In this document: piece by piece, positions 1 to 6,708 of the stretch
How positions within the stretch are numbered: the stretch's first letter is position 1
How the letters are laid out: each line of letters opens with the position of its first letter
NCBI GenBank assembly: GCA_031273545.1
Contig: JAISRQ010000061.1
Span: 1 to 8,587 of the forward strand
Length of the DNA: 8,587 bases
Origin: Holosporales bacterium
GTDB lineage: Bacteria > Pseudomonadota > Alphaproteobacteria > BNTO01
Reading direction: 5' to 3'
Program-made: the position numbers and the translations under genes
Notes under the pieces: model-generated
Database searches by the model: none
Told to the model about the DNA's origin: nothing
What the model saw: the letters and a program-made list of their open reading frames with translations, nothing else

Positions 1-527
1 CCCATGATTGCCACATCCGCCCTGTTTACCATGACAAGCGGAACATCCGACTGCTGGCGGATAATTTCATCTACATGGCTGAAAATGACCGGCTCGAAAG
101 GATCCTGAGCGAATATGGATTGGTTGAGCTCACAGCCATTCACATATTGGACGCCGTTTCTCGTGATGCGTTTTTCTCTGGGAAACGCCGGTATAAACAT
201 CAAGTCGCCGGATTGAGCCGTTTCCAAAACCGCTGCTATTTCGCTGCCTATATTGCCTCTCAGTGTCGAGTCGGTCTTTTTATAAATATAAGGTATCCCC
301 AACTCCATAGCGTATCGCGTGACATTTGCCACTTTCTCGTATGCCTTTTTAGAGGACAAGTGACGGCTTTGCGTTATGCAGACCCAGACTACCGCCTCCA
401 TTGCGTCATATGAATTGCGGATATTCTCATCGGTCGTGATAAAGGTGGAAATCCCCTGCTTGGAGAAATGCACGCCTGTATCTAATGCGCCGGTGAAATC
501 ATCCGCGATGATCAAAAGCTGAACCAT
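1..527 (-). CDS. Four-carbon acid sugar kinase, DUF1537 family (N-terminal part; cut by left edge)
   Basis: Reading from ATG at 527, the visible 175 residues are the N-terminal sugar-binding domain of the DUF1537 kinase family (OtnK/DtnK/DenK), whose full length is roughly 400-430 residues. Visible hallmarks are IADDFTGALDTG near residues 7-18, KKTDSTLRGN at 83-92, and the AFPREKRITRNG...YVNG stretch around 114-131 followed by the DPFEPV segment. The C-terminal ATP-binding domain lies beyond base 1. Family members phosphorylate the C4 hydroxyl of acids such as D-threonate, D-erythronate or 3-oxo-tetronate in the cytoplasm. The gene begins 39 nt after the zinc dehydrogenase stop and follows pdxA2 in the same operon, which favours a DtnK/DenK-type role making the 4-phospho acid for PdxA2. 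The start is the only sensible one: it gives the family's short N-terminal strand, with a modest GGTGAG just upstream. The family is certain; the substrate is inferred. Confidence 0.92.
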   Translation of the reverse strand, partial: MVQLLIIADDFTGALDTGVHFSKQGISTFITTDENIRNSYDAMEAVVWVCITQSRHLSSKKAYEKVANVTRYAMELGIPYIYKKTDSTLRGNIGSEIAAVLETAQSGDLMFIPAFPREKRITRNGVQYVNGCELNQSIFAQDPFEPVIFSHVDEIIRQQSDVPLVMVNRADVAIM

Positions 528-566
528 GTGAACTCACCACACTTTCAAAACGCTTCTCTGTGCCAG

Positions 567-1610
567 CTAACACGGAATGAGCAGCATTTTGCCCGGTGCG
601 CCTTTTTTCAGAGCATCGAAAGCTTTTTCGTATTCTTCCAATTTGTATATACCGCCGATGATCTTGGGCATCTGGAAATGTCCTGTAGCCAAAATTTCCT
701 CACATTTTTCCCACGTCTGATACATTCTTCTTCCGGTGACACCAAAAATTTTCGCTTCTTTATATATGACGTTAGAGGTGAGGTCGAGGGTGATCTCTCG
801 ATTTGGAAGTCCCACCAATACGAAAGTTCCCCCGAGACGGAGCCAGCCGAAGCCGCTGCGAATAGCATCCACATTGCCGGTATAGTCGATGATAGTATCA
901 GCCCCTATGCCGCCAGTGATCTTGAAAATGCTCTCGGAGACATCCTCCTCGGAAGTGTTCAAAACTGCGTCAGCGCCAATCTCTTTGGCCAAAGACAACT
1001 TGGCCGGGATGACATCGGTGGCTATAACCTGTTTGGCTCCCATGATTTTGGCCGCGTTTACAGCCATTAATCCGATTGGGCCGCATCCCATTATCACAAT
1101 GTTTCTGTCGCTGATAGGCGTTTCAGCCAGCCCATGCACAGCGACACCCATCGGTTCGAGCATCGCACCGGTGTTGTAGTCGACGGAATCTCCCAATTTC
1201 CACAGACAATCTTTAGGGACAGAGATGTACTCTGAAAAACATCCGGGCACGTGGACTCCTATAATTTTCATGTGCTCGCAGATGTGTCGATTATCGGTAT
1301 TGCATTGATAGCATTGGTTGCAAGGGATGTGGGTTTCGCCGGCGATCCGGTCTCCTATAGCGAATTCAGTGACACCCACGCCCTTTTCAACTATGTCTCC
1401 TGCAAACTCGTGCCCGAATACCATCGGGGGTGTGACTCTAGCTTGAGCCCACGCTGTCCACGGGAATATATGCAGATCGGTACCACAAATCGCGGCTGCT
1501 TTTACTCTCACTAAAACGTCATTGTCTCCGATCGCTGGAATTGGTAAATCCCTGTAGCTCGCTCCCGGTTCGGCTTTTTCCTTGACGATGCCCTTCATCG
1601 TGCCTTCCAT
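567..1610 (-). CDS. Zinc-dependent medium-chain dehydrogenase, L-threonine 3-dehydrogenase-like
   Basis: A 347-residue zinc-containing NAD(P)-dependent alcohol dehydrogenase, normal length for the family. Catalytic zinc ligands are C42 (in ICGTDLH), H67 (GHEFAG) and E152 (LEPMG). The structural zinc cysteines are C97, C100, C103 and C111. The Rossmann turn GCGPIG is at 175-180, and D199 at the end of the second strand suggests NAD rather than NADP. The overall pattern, including CGTDxHI and PMVxGHE, resembles L-threonine 3-dehydrogenase and related polyol/sugar dehydrogenases. Its position between pdxA2 and the kinase suggests oxidation or reduction of a hydroxyl on a sugar acid or polyol rather than threonine breakdown; no Kbl (2-amino-3-ketobutyrate CoA ligase) is visible. 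The start at 1610 was chosen because the pdxA2 stop and this ATG share a base (TGATG) and GGAGG lies 7 nt upstream. GTG at 1613 and ATG at 1598 (which would start MKGIVKEK) are alternatives. Confidence 0.9.
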   Translation of the reverse strand: MEGTMKGIVKEKAEPGASYRDLPIPAIGDNDVLVRVKAAAICGTDLHIFPWTAWAQARVTPPMVFGHEFAGDIVEKGVGVTEFAIGDRIAGETHIPCNQCYQCNTDNRHICEHMKIIGVHVPGCFSEYISVPKDCLWKLGDSVDYNTGAMLEPMGVAVHGLAETPISDRNIVIMGCGPIGLMAVNAAKIMGAKQVIATDVIPAKLSLAKEIGADAVLNTSEEDVSESIFKITGGIGADTIIDYTGNVDAIRSGFGWLRLGGTFVLVGLPNREITLDLTSNVIYKEAKIFGVTGRRMYQTWEKCEEILATGHFQMPKIIGGIYKLEEYEKAFDALKKGAPGKMLLIPC

Positions 1611-2656
1611 CACTCCGCCTCCGTTCCCAAATTGAATTTGGTCTTCGCCATTTTTATCCCAACGTTGATGGCGTCAATGAGGCTTTCTTCATTGGCTCGC
1701 CCTTCTCCCGCTTTACCGAATGCAGTTCCGTGGTCCACGGAGACGCGAATGATCGGAAGACCAATAGTGCAGTTGATGCCGCTTATCGACGAATATCTCA
1801 TTGTTTTAAGATCCAATTTAAAACCGCTGAGTTTCAGAGGAATATGTCCCTGATCGTGATACATTGCAACGACGATATCGTATTGACCGGCCTGGCATTT
1901 TACGAACACCGTGTCGGGAGGCACCGGGCCATCCGCGTTGATGCCGAGCCGTTTGGCCTCCTTGATGGCTGGGATTATCTCTCTCTCTTCCTCCCATCCG
2001 AAGAGGCCGTTTTCGGAACTGTGGGCATTCAGACCTGCAACGCCGATCTTTGGCTCGGAAATCCCCATGAGCCTCAAGCCTTCCTGCGCAAGTTTTATGA
2101 CTGATAAAACCCGATCTTTCTTTATGCGGTCACAGGCATCTCGCATCGAACAGTGCGTCGTTACATGGATGACCTTGAGGACGTCGGACGCTAACAACAT
2201 GGCAAAATCCTTGGTGTTGGTATAGTCCCCGAAGATTTCTGTGTGTCCGCTGTAATGATGACCTGCCAGATTGATGGCTTCCTTGTTGATCGGACCGGTG
2301 ATGACCGCGTGAAGCCTGTTTTCCATGGCAAGTTTGATACCGGTCACAACATATTGAAACGAGGCTTCCCCGCATAGTTTCTGTACTTTCTTATATATAA
2401 AACTACCAGGAGCCAACAACCCAAGGTCTATATAATCCAGTGTTCCCAGCCTGCCAACGGCCTCTGAAACATGGTTGATCTTATGCAGCATGAAATTCGT
2501 TCCGCAGAATCTATCTGCGTCTTTAAGCGCCTCGTGATCCCCGATTACGATGGGAACGCAGTTTTCATATATCTCTTCCTTAGACAGTGCCTTAACGGCT
2601 ATCTCTGACCCAATTCCAGCGGGATCACCCATCGTGATGCCTATGACAGGCTTCAT
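1610..2656 (-). CDS. pdxA2: PdxA2-type 4-phospho-D-threonate / 4-phospho-D-erythronate dehydrogenase
   Basis: A 348-residue PdxA-superfamily oxidoreductase of full length. Landmarks in order are GDPAGIG at 10-16, TGPINKEA at 120-127, SGHTE with metal-ligand candidate H138, GLNAHSSENG with H212, GPVPPDTVF at 243-251, MYHDQGHIP with H267, and DHGTAFGKAGEG at 308-319. These are the three metal-binding histidines and phosphate-binding features of the family. PdxA itself oxidises 4-phosphohydroxy-L-threonine in vitamin B6 synthesis. PdxA2 paralogues sit beside DUF1537 kinases and oxidise C3 of 4-phospho-D-threonate or 4-phospho-D-erythronate; the product loses CO2 to give dihydroxyacetone phosphate. 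The downstream DUF1537 kinase is why PdxA2 is preferred here over PdxA. This is the first gene of the leftward operon, with GGAGG at 2667-2671 upstream and a predicted promoter at 2717-2744. A role in pyridoxine synthesis cannot be excluded from sequence alone. Confidence 0.88.
   Translation of the reverse strand: MKPVIGITMGDPAGIGSEIAVKALSKEEIYENCVPIVIGDHEALKDADRFCGTNFMLHKINHVSEAVGRLGTLDYIDLGLLAPGSFIYKKVQKLCGEASFQYVVTGIKLAMENRLHAVITGPINKEAINLAGHHYSGHTEIFGDYTNTKDFAMLLASDVLKVIHVTTHCSMRDACDRIKKDRVLSVIKLAQEGLRLMGISEPKIGVAGLNAHSSENGLFGWEEEREIIPAIKEAKRLGINADGPVPPDTVFVKCQAGQYDIVVAMYHDQGHIPLKLSGFKLDLKTMRYSSISGINCTIGLPIIRVSVDHGTAFGKAGEGRANEESLIDAINVGIKMAKTKFNLGTEAE
1618..1622 (-). promoter_or_regulatory. 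Ribosome binding site for the zinc dehydrogenase, inside the pdxA2 3' end
   Basis: The minus strand reads GGAGG 7 nt before ATG 1610, the spacing expected of a strong Shine-Dalgarno site. It lies within the last codons of pdxA2, and the TGATG junction follows, so the two genes are probably translationally coupled. The same site is only 4 nt from the alternative GTG at 1613 and 19 nt from ATG 1598, which supports 1610 as the start. Confidence 0.65.
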
Positions 2657-2666
2657 TTTTCAAACA

Positions 2667-2671
2667 CCTCC
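2667..2671 (-). promoter_or_regulatory. Ribosome binding site of pdxA2
   Basis: The minus strand reads GGAGG with 10 nt to the pdxA2 ATG at 2656. It supports this start, which also gives the canonical PdxA N-terminus a few residues before GDPAGIG. Confidence 0.65.
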
Positions 2672-2716
2672 ACAATGCTTCGAACCCTTTTCGCTTTTTT
2701 GGATGGTTCATGTGTA

Positions 2717-2744
2717 ATAATATAGAGAGTTTTATAGATGACAA
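2717..2744 (-). promoter_or_regulatory. Predicted sigma-70 promoter of the pdxA2-dehydrogenase-kinase operon
   Basis: On the minus strand TTGTCA (2744-2739) is followed, after a 16-nt spacer, by TATTAT (2722-2717). Both are one or two mismatches from consensus. Transcription would begin around 2710, giving a leader of roughly 50 nt with the GGAGG at 2671-2667. I saw no sigma-54 type -24/-12 element (GG-N10-GC in a TGGCAC...TTGCA context) on either strand of the intergenic region, which agrees with the neighbouring regulator lacking GAFTGA. This is a by-eye prediction; AT-rich DNA gives such matches by chance. Confidence 0.45.
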
Positions 2745-2768
2745 GAAAAAACGGCTCGAAAAATGTAT

Positions 2769-2774
2769 TATAAT
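2769..2774 (+). promoter_or_regulatory. Possible -10 element of the regulator gene
   Basis: A perfect TATAAT occurs on the plus strand about 90 nt before the regulator start. At spacings of 16-18 nt the upstream bases are A-rich with no recognisable -35 hexamer, and there is no extended -10 TG. If used, it would probably need an activator or an UP-like A tract. The minus strand also has an overlapping TATAAT at 2772-2767, again with no good -35, so this is tentative. Confidence 0.25.
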
Positions 2775-2788
2775 AAAACAATCACATC

Positions 2789-2820
2789 TTTAGCTGTTTG
2801 TTTTTTAAACGATATCTAAA
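2789..2820. repeat. Imperfect inverted repeat in the divergent promoter region, possible operator
   Basis: The left arm begins TTTAGCTG at 2789 and continues into TTTG. The right arm, read on the other strand from 2820, begins TTTAGATA and continues into CGTTTA. The outer TTTAG/CTAAA pentamers match exactly; the inner part is only partly symmetric. It lies upstream of the predicted pdxA2 promoter and 45 nt before the regulator start, where an activator or autoregulator could bind. The match is weak enough to be chance in AT-rich DNA. Confidence 0.25.
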
Positions 2821-2864
2821 TTGATTAATTATCTGAAATAGCAATAATATGGGGGTATCTCGGA

Positions 2865-4637
2865 ATGAATAAGGTGAAGCTTCTCGGCATTGCTCCATAC
2901 GCGGGAATGAAAGAACTGATGCAGGGAATTGCCGAACGCCGAAACGACATAGATCTCGAAATATTCGTCGGCGATTTATCCGCTGGAGTAGATATAGCGC
3001 TTGAACATCAAGGGAGAGGTTTTTCCGGGATTGTGTCGCGAGGCGGAACTGCCGATATGATAAAATTAATAGCTGATATACCTGTTTCAGAGGTGACGTT
3101 ATCTGTGTACGACGTCCTGAGGGCGATTAAACTTGCCCAGAGTTACGAGGGTAAGTTTGCGATAGTTGGGTTTCCTAGCATTACAAAATGCTCCAAACTG
3201 CTCTGCGACCTCCTGCAATATAAAATAGACATAGTAACGATAAAAAGCCAGGACGAAGTGGCTTCCTGTTTGGAAATGCTAAAAGAGCAAGGTTGTTCCC
3301 TAGTCTTGGGCGATATGGTGACAATTACCAACGCGAAGCTCGCCGGGATCAATGGCATACTCATCACCTCCGGGGGGGAGAGCATAGAGTCGGCCTTCGA
3401 TCATGCAATCGAAATTTGCGAAGGCCGCCGGAAAAATTTGGAAAAAATAGATTTTCTGGACTCCTTGCTGAGATCCATGAAGGACGAGATTATCGTATTT
3501 CGCGAAAACGGCGAGCTGATATTTTCCACCTCCAATACATCAGATAAAGAGTTGATCTCCTTTATGAAAAAAAACATCCAACAGGTACAAAAGAGTGGGG
3601 AAAAAAAGATACTCAGGAGGAACGGCAATGGCAACCTGATCGCTCTTTTGGGGCGTAGTTTTTCTGCTGGCGGAGCGAAATATTGCTCGTTTTCCATAAC
3701 GTACTCCCCTCTCCGGCAGAGCATATACGACGGGCAAGGCGTGGTGTTTCAAAACAAAATGGAACTCCTGGAGGATGTCGACAACATTTTCAGCAAAAGC
3801 AACTCGATCAGTAGAGTTACCGGAATAATAGAAAAATATTGCAGATCCGACTTTCCGATTCTGCTCATGGGGGAATGTGGAACGGGCAAGGACAAAACGG
3901 CTAATTCAATTTACGTTCACAGCAAGCTGGGAGACAACCCGATGATCTCCATCGATTGCGAAACGGTAACCGAAAAAAAATGGGACCAGTTGCTGGACGA
4001 TGAGTATTCACCTTTTGCCGACGAAAAACTGACAATTTATATCAAAAATATGGATCAATTAAGTCATTCTCTGAGAGCGCGTCTTATAAAATATTTTAAG
4101 GAAAGCGATATCTGTAAAAAAAATAGAGTGATCTTTTCATTTGTTACCCGACACGGAGAATCGGTGGATGATGCTTTCTGCAGCCAGCTTCGGCACGATT
4201 TATCCTGTCTTGTCCTCGGCCTGCGTCCTCTAAGACAGCGCCCGGGGGATATCCCAAGCCTGTGTAGCCTCTACATAAACGAGATCAACGCCGCCACTGG
4301 AAAGCAAGTGATAGGCGTGACTTCTGAGGCAATGGAGTTGCTTCAGGAATACCATTGGGAGCGCAATATAAATCAACTCAAGAGAGTCCTCACGGAACTT
4401 GTCGTGTTGAGCGATACGCCGTATATATCGGCAAGTGACGTCTCGGAAACTTTGGCTGCGGAGGGCGGGCAAAAACCGGAGCCAATGCGATACGATTTAA
4501 ACTTAAATCAATCGCTCGAAGGCATCACAAAAGATATCGCGATGATGATACTAAAAGAAGAAGAAATGAATCAGTCGAAAGCGGCGCGACGCCTTCAAAT
4601 CAGCAGAAGCAAGCTGTGGAGGATGATGAAGGGATAA
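2865..4637 (+). CDS. PrpR_N-domain / degenerate AAA+ / Fis-type HTH transcriptional regulator
   Basis: A 590-residue regulator in the PrpR/NtrC-like family. Residues about 25-190 form a PrpR_N sensory domain (SRGGTADMI at 58-66, VYDVLRAIKLA at 81-91, IVGFPSI at 100-106, GDMVT at 149-153). Residues about 194-290 look like a PAS-type linker (EIIVFRENGELIFSTS). An AAA+ domain spans about 303-530, and a Fis-type HTH at about 550-588 carries NQSKAARRLQISRSKLWR. The Walker A GECGTGKD (336-343) is intact, but the GAFTGA loop is missing. Walker B is LTIYIKNMDQLS (389-400), with K394 and N395 where D and E are expected. The sensor II region reads WERNINQL instead of W-GNVREL. It therefore probably does not drive sigma-54 by ATP hydrolysis and may act on sigma-70 promoters, as TyrR does. 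It is divergent from the pdxA2 operon and convergent with the TRAP genes. The likely effector is a sugar acid or its phosphate (inference). Confidence 0.88.
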   Translation: MNKVKLLGIAPYAGMKELMQGIAERRNDIDLEIFVGDLSAGVDIALEHQGRGFSGIVSRGGTADMIKLIADIPVSEVTLSVYDVLRAIKLAQSYEGKFAIVGFPSITKCSKLLCDLLQYKIDIVTIKSQDEVASCLEMLKEQGCSLVLGDMVTITNAKLAGINGILITSGGESIESAFDHAIEICEGRRKNLEKIDFLDSLLRSMKDEIIVFRENGELIFSTSNTSDKELISFMKKNIQQVQKSGEKKILRRNGNGNLIALLGRSFSAGGAKYCSFSITYSPLRQSIYDGQGVVFQNKMELLEDVDNIFSKSNSISRVTGIIEKYCRSDFPILLMGECGTGKDKTANSIYVHSKLGDNPMISIDCETVTEKKWDQLLDDEYSPFADEKLTIYIKNMDQLSHSLRARLIKYFKESDICKKNRVIFSFVTRHGESVDDAFCSQLRHDLSCLVLGLRPLRQRPGDIPSLCSLYINEINAATGKQVIGVTSEAMELLQEYHWERNINQLKRVLTELVVLSDTPYISASDVSETLAAEGGQKPEPMRYDLNLNQSLEGITKDIAMMILKEEEMNQSKAARRLQISRSKLWRMMKG

Positions 4638-4696
4638 TCACAACTAGGCGCGTATATTTTAGACCAGAAATCATCAAAAGTCAGATACCCTCGGCA

Positions 4697-4719
4697 TAAG
4701 TTGCATAAGCACCAACTTA
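4697..4719. repeat. 7-bp inverted repeat after the regulator gene
   Basis: TAAGTTG (4697-4703) and CAACTTA (4713-4719) are perfect complements with a 9-nt loop; a one-base bulge lets the flanking GCAT/ATG extend the stem. GCATAAG also occurs twice in direct orientation here (4694 and 4703). There is no T-run on either side, so it is not called a terminator. Confidence 0.35.
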
Positions 4720-4802
4720 ATGGCTCAAACTTGCAGTACTTATTATAAAGAGAGTTCTAGCGGCTTGATGATTTATGCGCATTTTTGTAGCTTGCTTTTT
4801 AA

Positions 4803-4830
4803 CGTTTCAGGGAGTGCCTACATGAAAACG
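4803..4830 (-). repeat. Hairpin immediately after the dctM stop codon
   Basis: CGTTTCA (4803-4809) pairs with TGAAAACG (4823-4830) with one bulged A, enclosing a 13-nt loop. In dctM mRNA it would start at the base after the stop codon, so it could protect the 3' end. The sequence beyond it on the minus strand is TTAAAAAGC, not a U-tract, so intrinsic termination is doubtful. Confidence 0.3.
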
Positions 4831-6129
4831 TCAATATACAAGCCCCACGATTCCAGTTGAAATTATCGGGAAGAAAATCAAAAGAATGATGCATATACCC
4901 AGCATGATATAAAACGGCACACATTCTTTGATAAATTCTTTGACCGGACATTTGGCCACACCGCAGGTCAAGAACATCAATGTGCCCATGGGAGGCGTGA
5001 TCCCTCCACAAATCATGGTAAAAATGAACACTATGGCAAAATGTATATCGTCGATACCGTAACTGCGAGCTATCGGAACCAATAAAGGAACCAAAATGAT
5101 CATGGCGGCGTTACCTTCGATGAACATGCCCACCAATATCAGAAATAAATCCACTGAAACTAAAAATATCCACTTATTTGAAATCATAGAAACAATACTT
5201 TCCGTAATTTGTTGCGGTATTCGCTCCTTTGTCAAGAACCATGCTATCGCAGAAGCGCCTCCTATAATGATCATGATTGAGGAGGTTATCAACACTGTTT
5301 CTTTCATCGCCCCTAAAAAATTTTTCAAAGTAAGCTGGCGATATAACAGACCAAGAAAGATGGCATAGAATATAGCCACAGCACCGGCCTCAGTCGGCGT
5401 AAAAATTCCGAGTCGAATGCCTCCAATAATAATGACAGGAAGGCATAGAGGCAAAAGCGACGACTTAATCGCTATGTAAAAATCTCTAAACGACATTCGC
5501 CCGCTTCGGATCGGTTTATAATTGTTCTTTTTCGCTATATGTGAGACTATAAACAATAATATAACACACATCATTAGGCCAGGGCCTATGCCGGCTACGA
5601 ACAATTTACCTATGGATACTCCTGCGATGGAACCGTAAATAATCATGGCAATCCCCGGCGGAATCAGTGGCGTTATTATTGAGGATACGGCAGTCAGAGC
5701 AGAGGAGAAACCTCTCGTGTAACCCTGTTCTTCCATGGCTGGAACTAACATTTTAGCCTCCATGGCCGCATCAGCCATATTTGACCCGGACAGCCCTCCC
5801 ATGAGCGTAGACAAGAGCACATTTACATGACCAAGCCCTCCGGCACGCCTACCTGTCACAATCGAACAAAAATGCATGATACGATCCGTGACGCCGGTGT
5901 AGTTCATAAGGACGCCGGAACACACAAAAAAAGGAATAGCCAGAAGCGCGTTACTTTCAACACCGGAAACAATGCGCTGCGCGAAAATAATTTGAGGCAA
6001 CGAAGCATTTGATATATTTGCAAGCCAATAAATTGCTCCGCTTGCAAACACCGCGCAAAACACAGGTGCCCTCAAAAATAGCAAAACCAACAAAATTATG
6101 CCGGAAGCCATGACGGCACCGTTATTCAT
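4831..6129 (-). CDS. dctM: TRAP transporter large permease, DctM family
   Basis: A 432-residue, highly hydrophobic inner-membrane protein, normal length for DctM. It has many predicted membrane helices; family signatures are AIPFFVCSGVLMN at 64-76, GGLGHVNVLLST at 97-108, GLSGSNMADAAM at 112-123, the ITPLIPPGIAMIIYG loop at 152-166, PTEAGAVAIFYAIFLG at 245-260, and ITPPMGTLMFL at 377-387. DctM is the Na+-coupled permease channel of a tripartite ATP-independent periplasmic transporter; it works with DctQ and takes substrate from DctP. The start at 6129 gives MNNGAVMASG and follows a purine-rich AAGGG-containing site 9 nt upstream. It overlaps the dctQ stop by 8 nt, so translation is probably coupled. 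A longer reading to 6177 exists but would place a hydrophilic extension inside dctQ. Substrate class cannot be read from this subunit. Confidence 0.95.
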   Translation of the reverse strand: MNNGAVMASGIILLVLLFLRAPVFCAVFASGAIYWLANISNASLPQIIFAQRIVSGVESNALLAIPFFVCSGVLMNYTGVTDRIMHFCSIVTGRRAGGLGHVNVLLSTLMGGLSGSNMADAAMEAKMLVPAMEEQGYTRGFSSALTAVSSIITPLIPPGIAMIIYGSIAGVSIGKLFVAGIGPGLMMCVILLFIVSHIAKKNNYKPIRSGRMSFRDFYIAIKSSLLPLCLPVIIIGGIRLGIFTPTEAGAVAIFYAIFLGLLYRQLTLKNFLGAMKETVLITSSIMIIIGGASAIAWFLTKERIPQQITESIVSMISNKWIFLVSVDLFLILVGMFIEGNAAMIILVPLLVPIARSYGIDDIHFAIVFIFTMICGGITPPMGTLMFLTCGVAKCPVKEFIKECVPFYIMLGICIILLIFFPIISTGIVGLVY

Positions 6130-6631
6130 AGATTTTTTCCCTTCCTTCCTCGTAATTTCTGCCCAAGATATAACCATCCTTAATGGAAGACAGTGTATAA
6201 TTGATTATCATCAAGACAGAGCTTATGGGTATAGGCAAGTAAATTATCCAATACGGGATTTTCAAAATATTTGTAACTCGCATAATGTCAAAGAGATGAA
6301 CAACAAGTTTAAAGCTGGTAAAACCAAAAAAACACAGCGTAAGAATAACAACGATAAAGACAAAAACTTCAATAATCCAACGAAGTTTTCTCGGCAAGTA
6401 TTCGACCAATAACTCCACAGATACGTGGTTATTGGTGCGAAACGCATAACCTGCGGCAAAGAACACCGACCATATTATGAGTGCCATGGATATTTCTTCT
6501 AACCACACTATAGGGCGATTAAATATATAGCGCATGATTACTCCCATAAAACAATTGCCTGTAATTACTGTCATGGCGAATATGGAGATAGCTAGATCAA
6601 AATTCTTGAAAAACAATAATATTTTTTTCAT
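6122..6631 (-). CDS. dctQ: TRAP transporter small permease, DctQ family
   Basis: A 169-residue four-helix membrane protein, typical of DctQ. The hallmark MRYIFNRPIVWLEEIS segment follows the first helix, and the later helices are WSVFFAAGYAF, WIIEVFVFIVVILTLCFFGF and WIIYLPIPISSVLMI. DctQ packs against DctM in the cytoplasmic membrane and helps dock the binding protein. The chosen ATG at 6631 (MKKILLFFKNF) lies 7 nt after GAGGGG (6644-6639). An in-frame extension up to 6757 would run through the intercistronic hairpin and into the end of dctP and gives no family-like residues, so it is rejected. It ends in a charged tail whose codons also supply the dctM ribosome binding site. Confidence 0.92.
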   Translation of the reverse strand: MKKILLFFKNFDLAISIFAMTVITGNCFMGVIMRYIFNRPIVWLEEISMALIIWSVFFAAGYAFRTNNHVSVELLVEYLPRKLRWIIEVFVFIVVILTLCFFGFTSFKLVVHLFDIMRVTNILKIPYWIIYLPIPISSVLMIINYTLSSIKDGYILGRNYEEGREKIYE

Positions 6632-6660
6632 TGCTCTTCCCCTCAGATCCGAAGCCAATT

Positions 6661-6691
6661 CCGGCAGAAGCGAAACATCCGCTACTGCCGG
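6661..6691 (-). repeat. Strong intercistronic hairpin between dctP and dctQ
   Basis: CCGGCAG (6661-6667) pairs perfectly with CTGCCGG (6685-6691). After a single mismatch, AGCG (6669-6672) pairs with CGCT (6680-6683), leaving a 7-nt loop at 6673-6679. It starts 17 nt after the dctP stop. In the mRNA sense the stem is followed by AATTGG, not a U-run, so it is more likely an mRNA-stabilising or processing structure than a full terminator. Such a structure would raise DctP over the membrane subunits. Read on the plus strand it has a short TTTTAT tail. Confidence 0.7.
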
Positions 6692-6708
6692 TTTTATCTC
6701 CAATGTGT

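Larger units (their letters stand above)
4638..4830. other. Convergent intergenic region between the regulator and dctM
   Basis: About 190 bases lie between the regulator TAA and the dctM TGA, which face each other. I see no small gene, RNA gene or insertion-sequence remnant. It contains two modest hairpins (4697-4719 and 4803-4830) and the 8-bp palindrome ATGCGCAT at 4775-4782 followed by a T-run. None makes a classic GC-rich stem with a U-tract in the sense direction of either gene, so the site of transcription termination is unclear. Confidence 0.5.

Noticed and set aside
75..413. Plus-strand open frame opposite the DUF1537 kinase
   Set aside because: It lies wholly within a well-supported minus-strand gene and its translation shows no recognisable domain.
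528..1070. Plus-strand 180-codon open frame opposite the zinc dehydrogenase
   Set aside because: The minus-strand frame carries all zinc ligands and the Rossmann motif; the plus frame is low-complexity antisense.
2657..2864. Sigma-54 -24/-12 promoter expected next to a PrpR-like regulator
   Set aside because: No GG-N10-GC pair in the right context on either strand.
2849..2872. Seven-codon leader peptide frame (ATG 2849 to TAA 2872) overlapping the regulator start
   Set aside because: No ribosome binding site precedes it, and its GGGGG is more likely part of the regulator's own weak binding site.
4775..4800. ATGCGCAT followed by T-runs as a terminator for the regulator
   Set aside because: The palindrome has no loop and the stem is too short to act as an intrinsic terminator.
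6098..6412. Plus-strand frame over dctQ, and the 48-nt N-terminal extension of dctM to 6177
   Set aside because: Both are shadows of dctQ; the 6129 start of dctM has a proper ribosome binding site and a family-like N-terminus.
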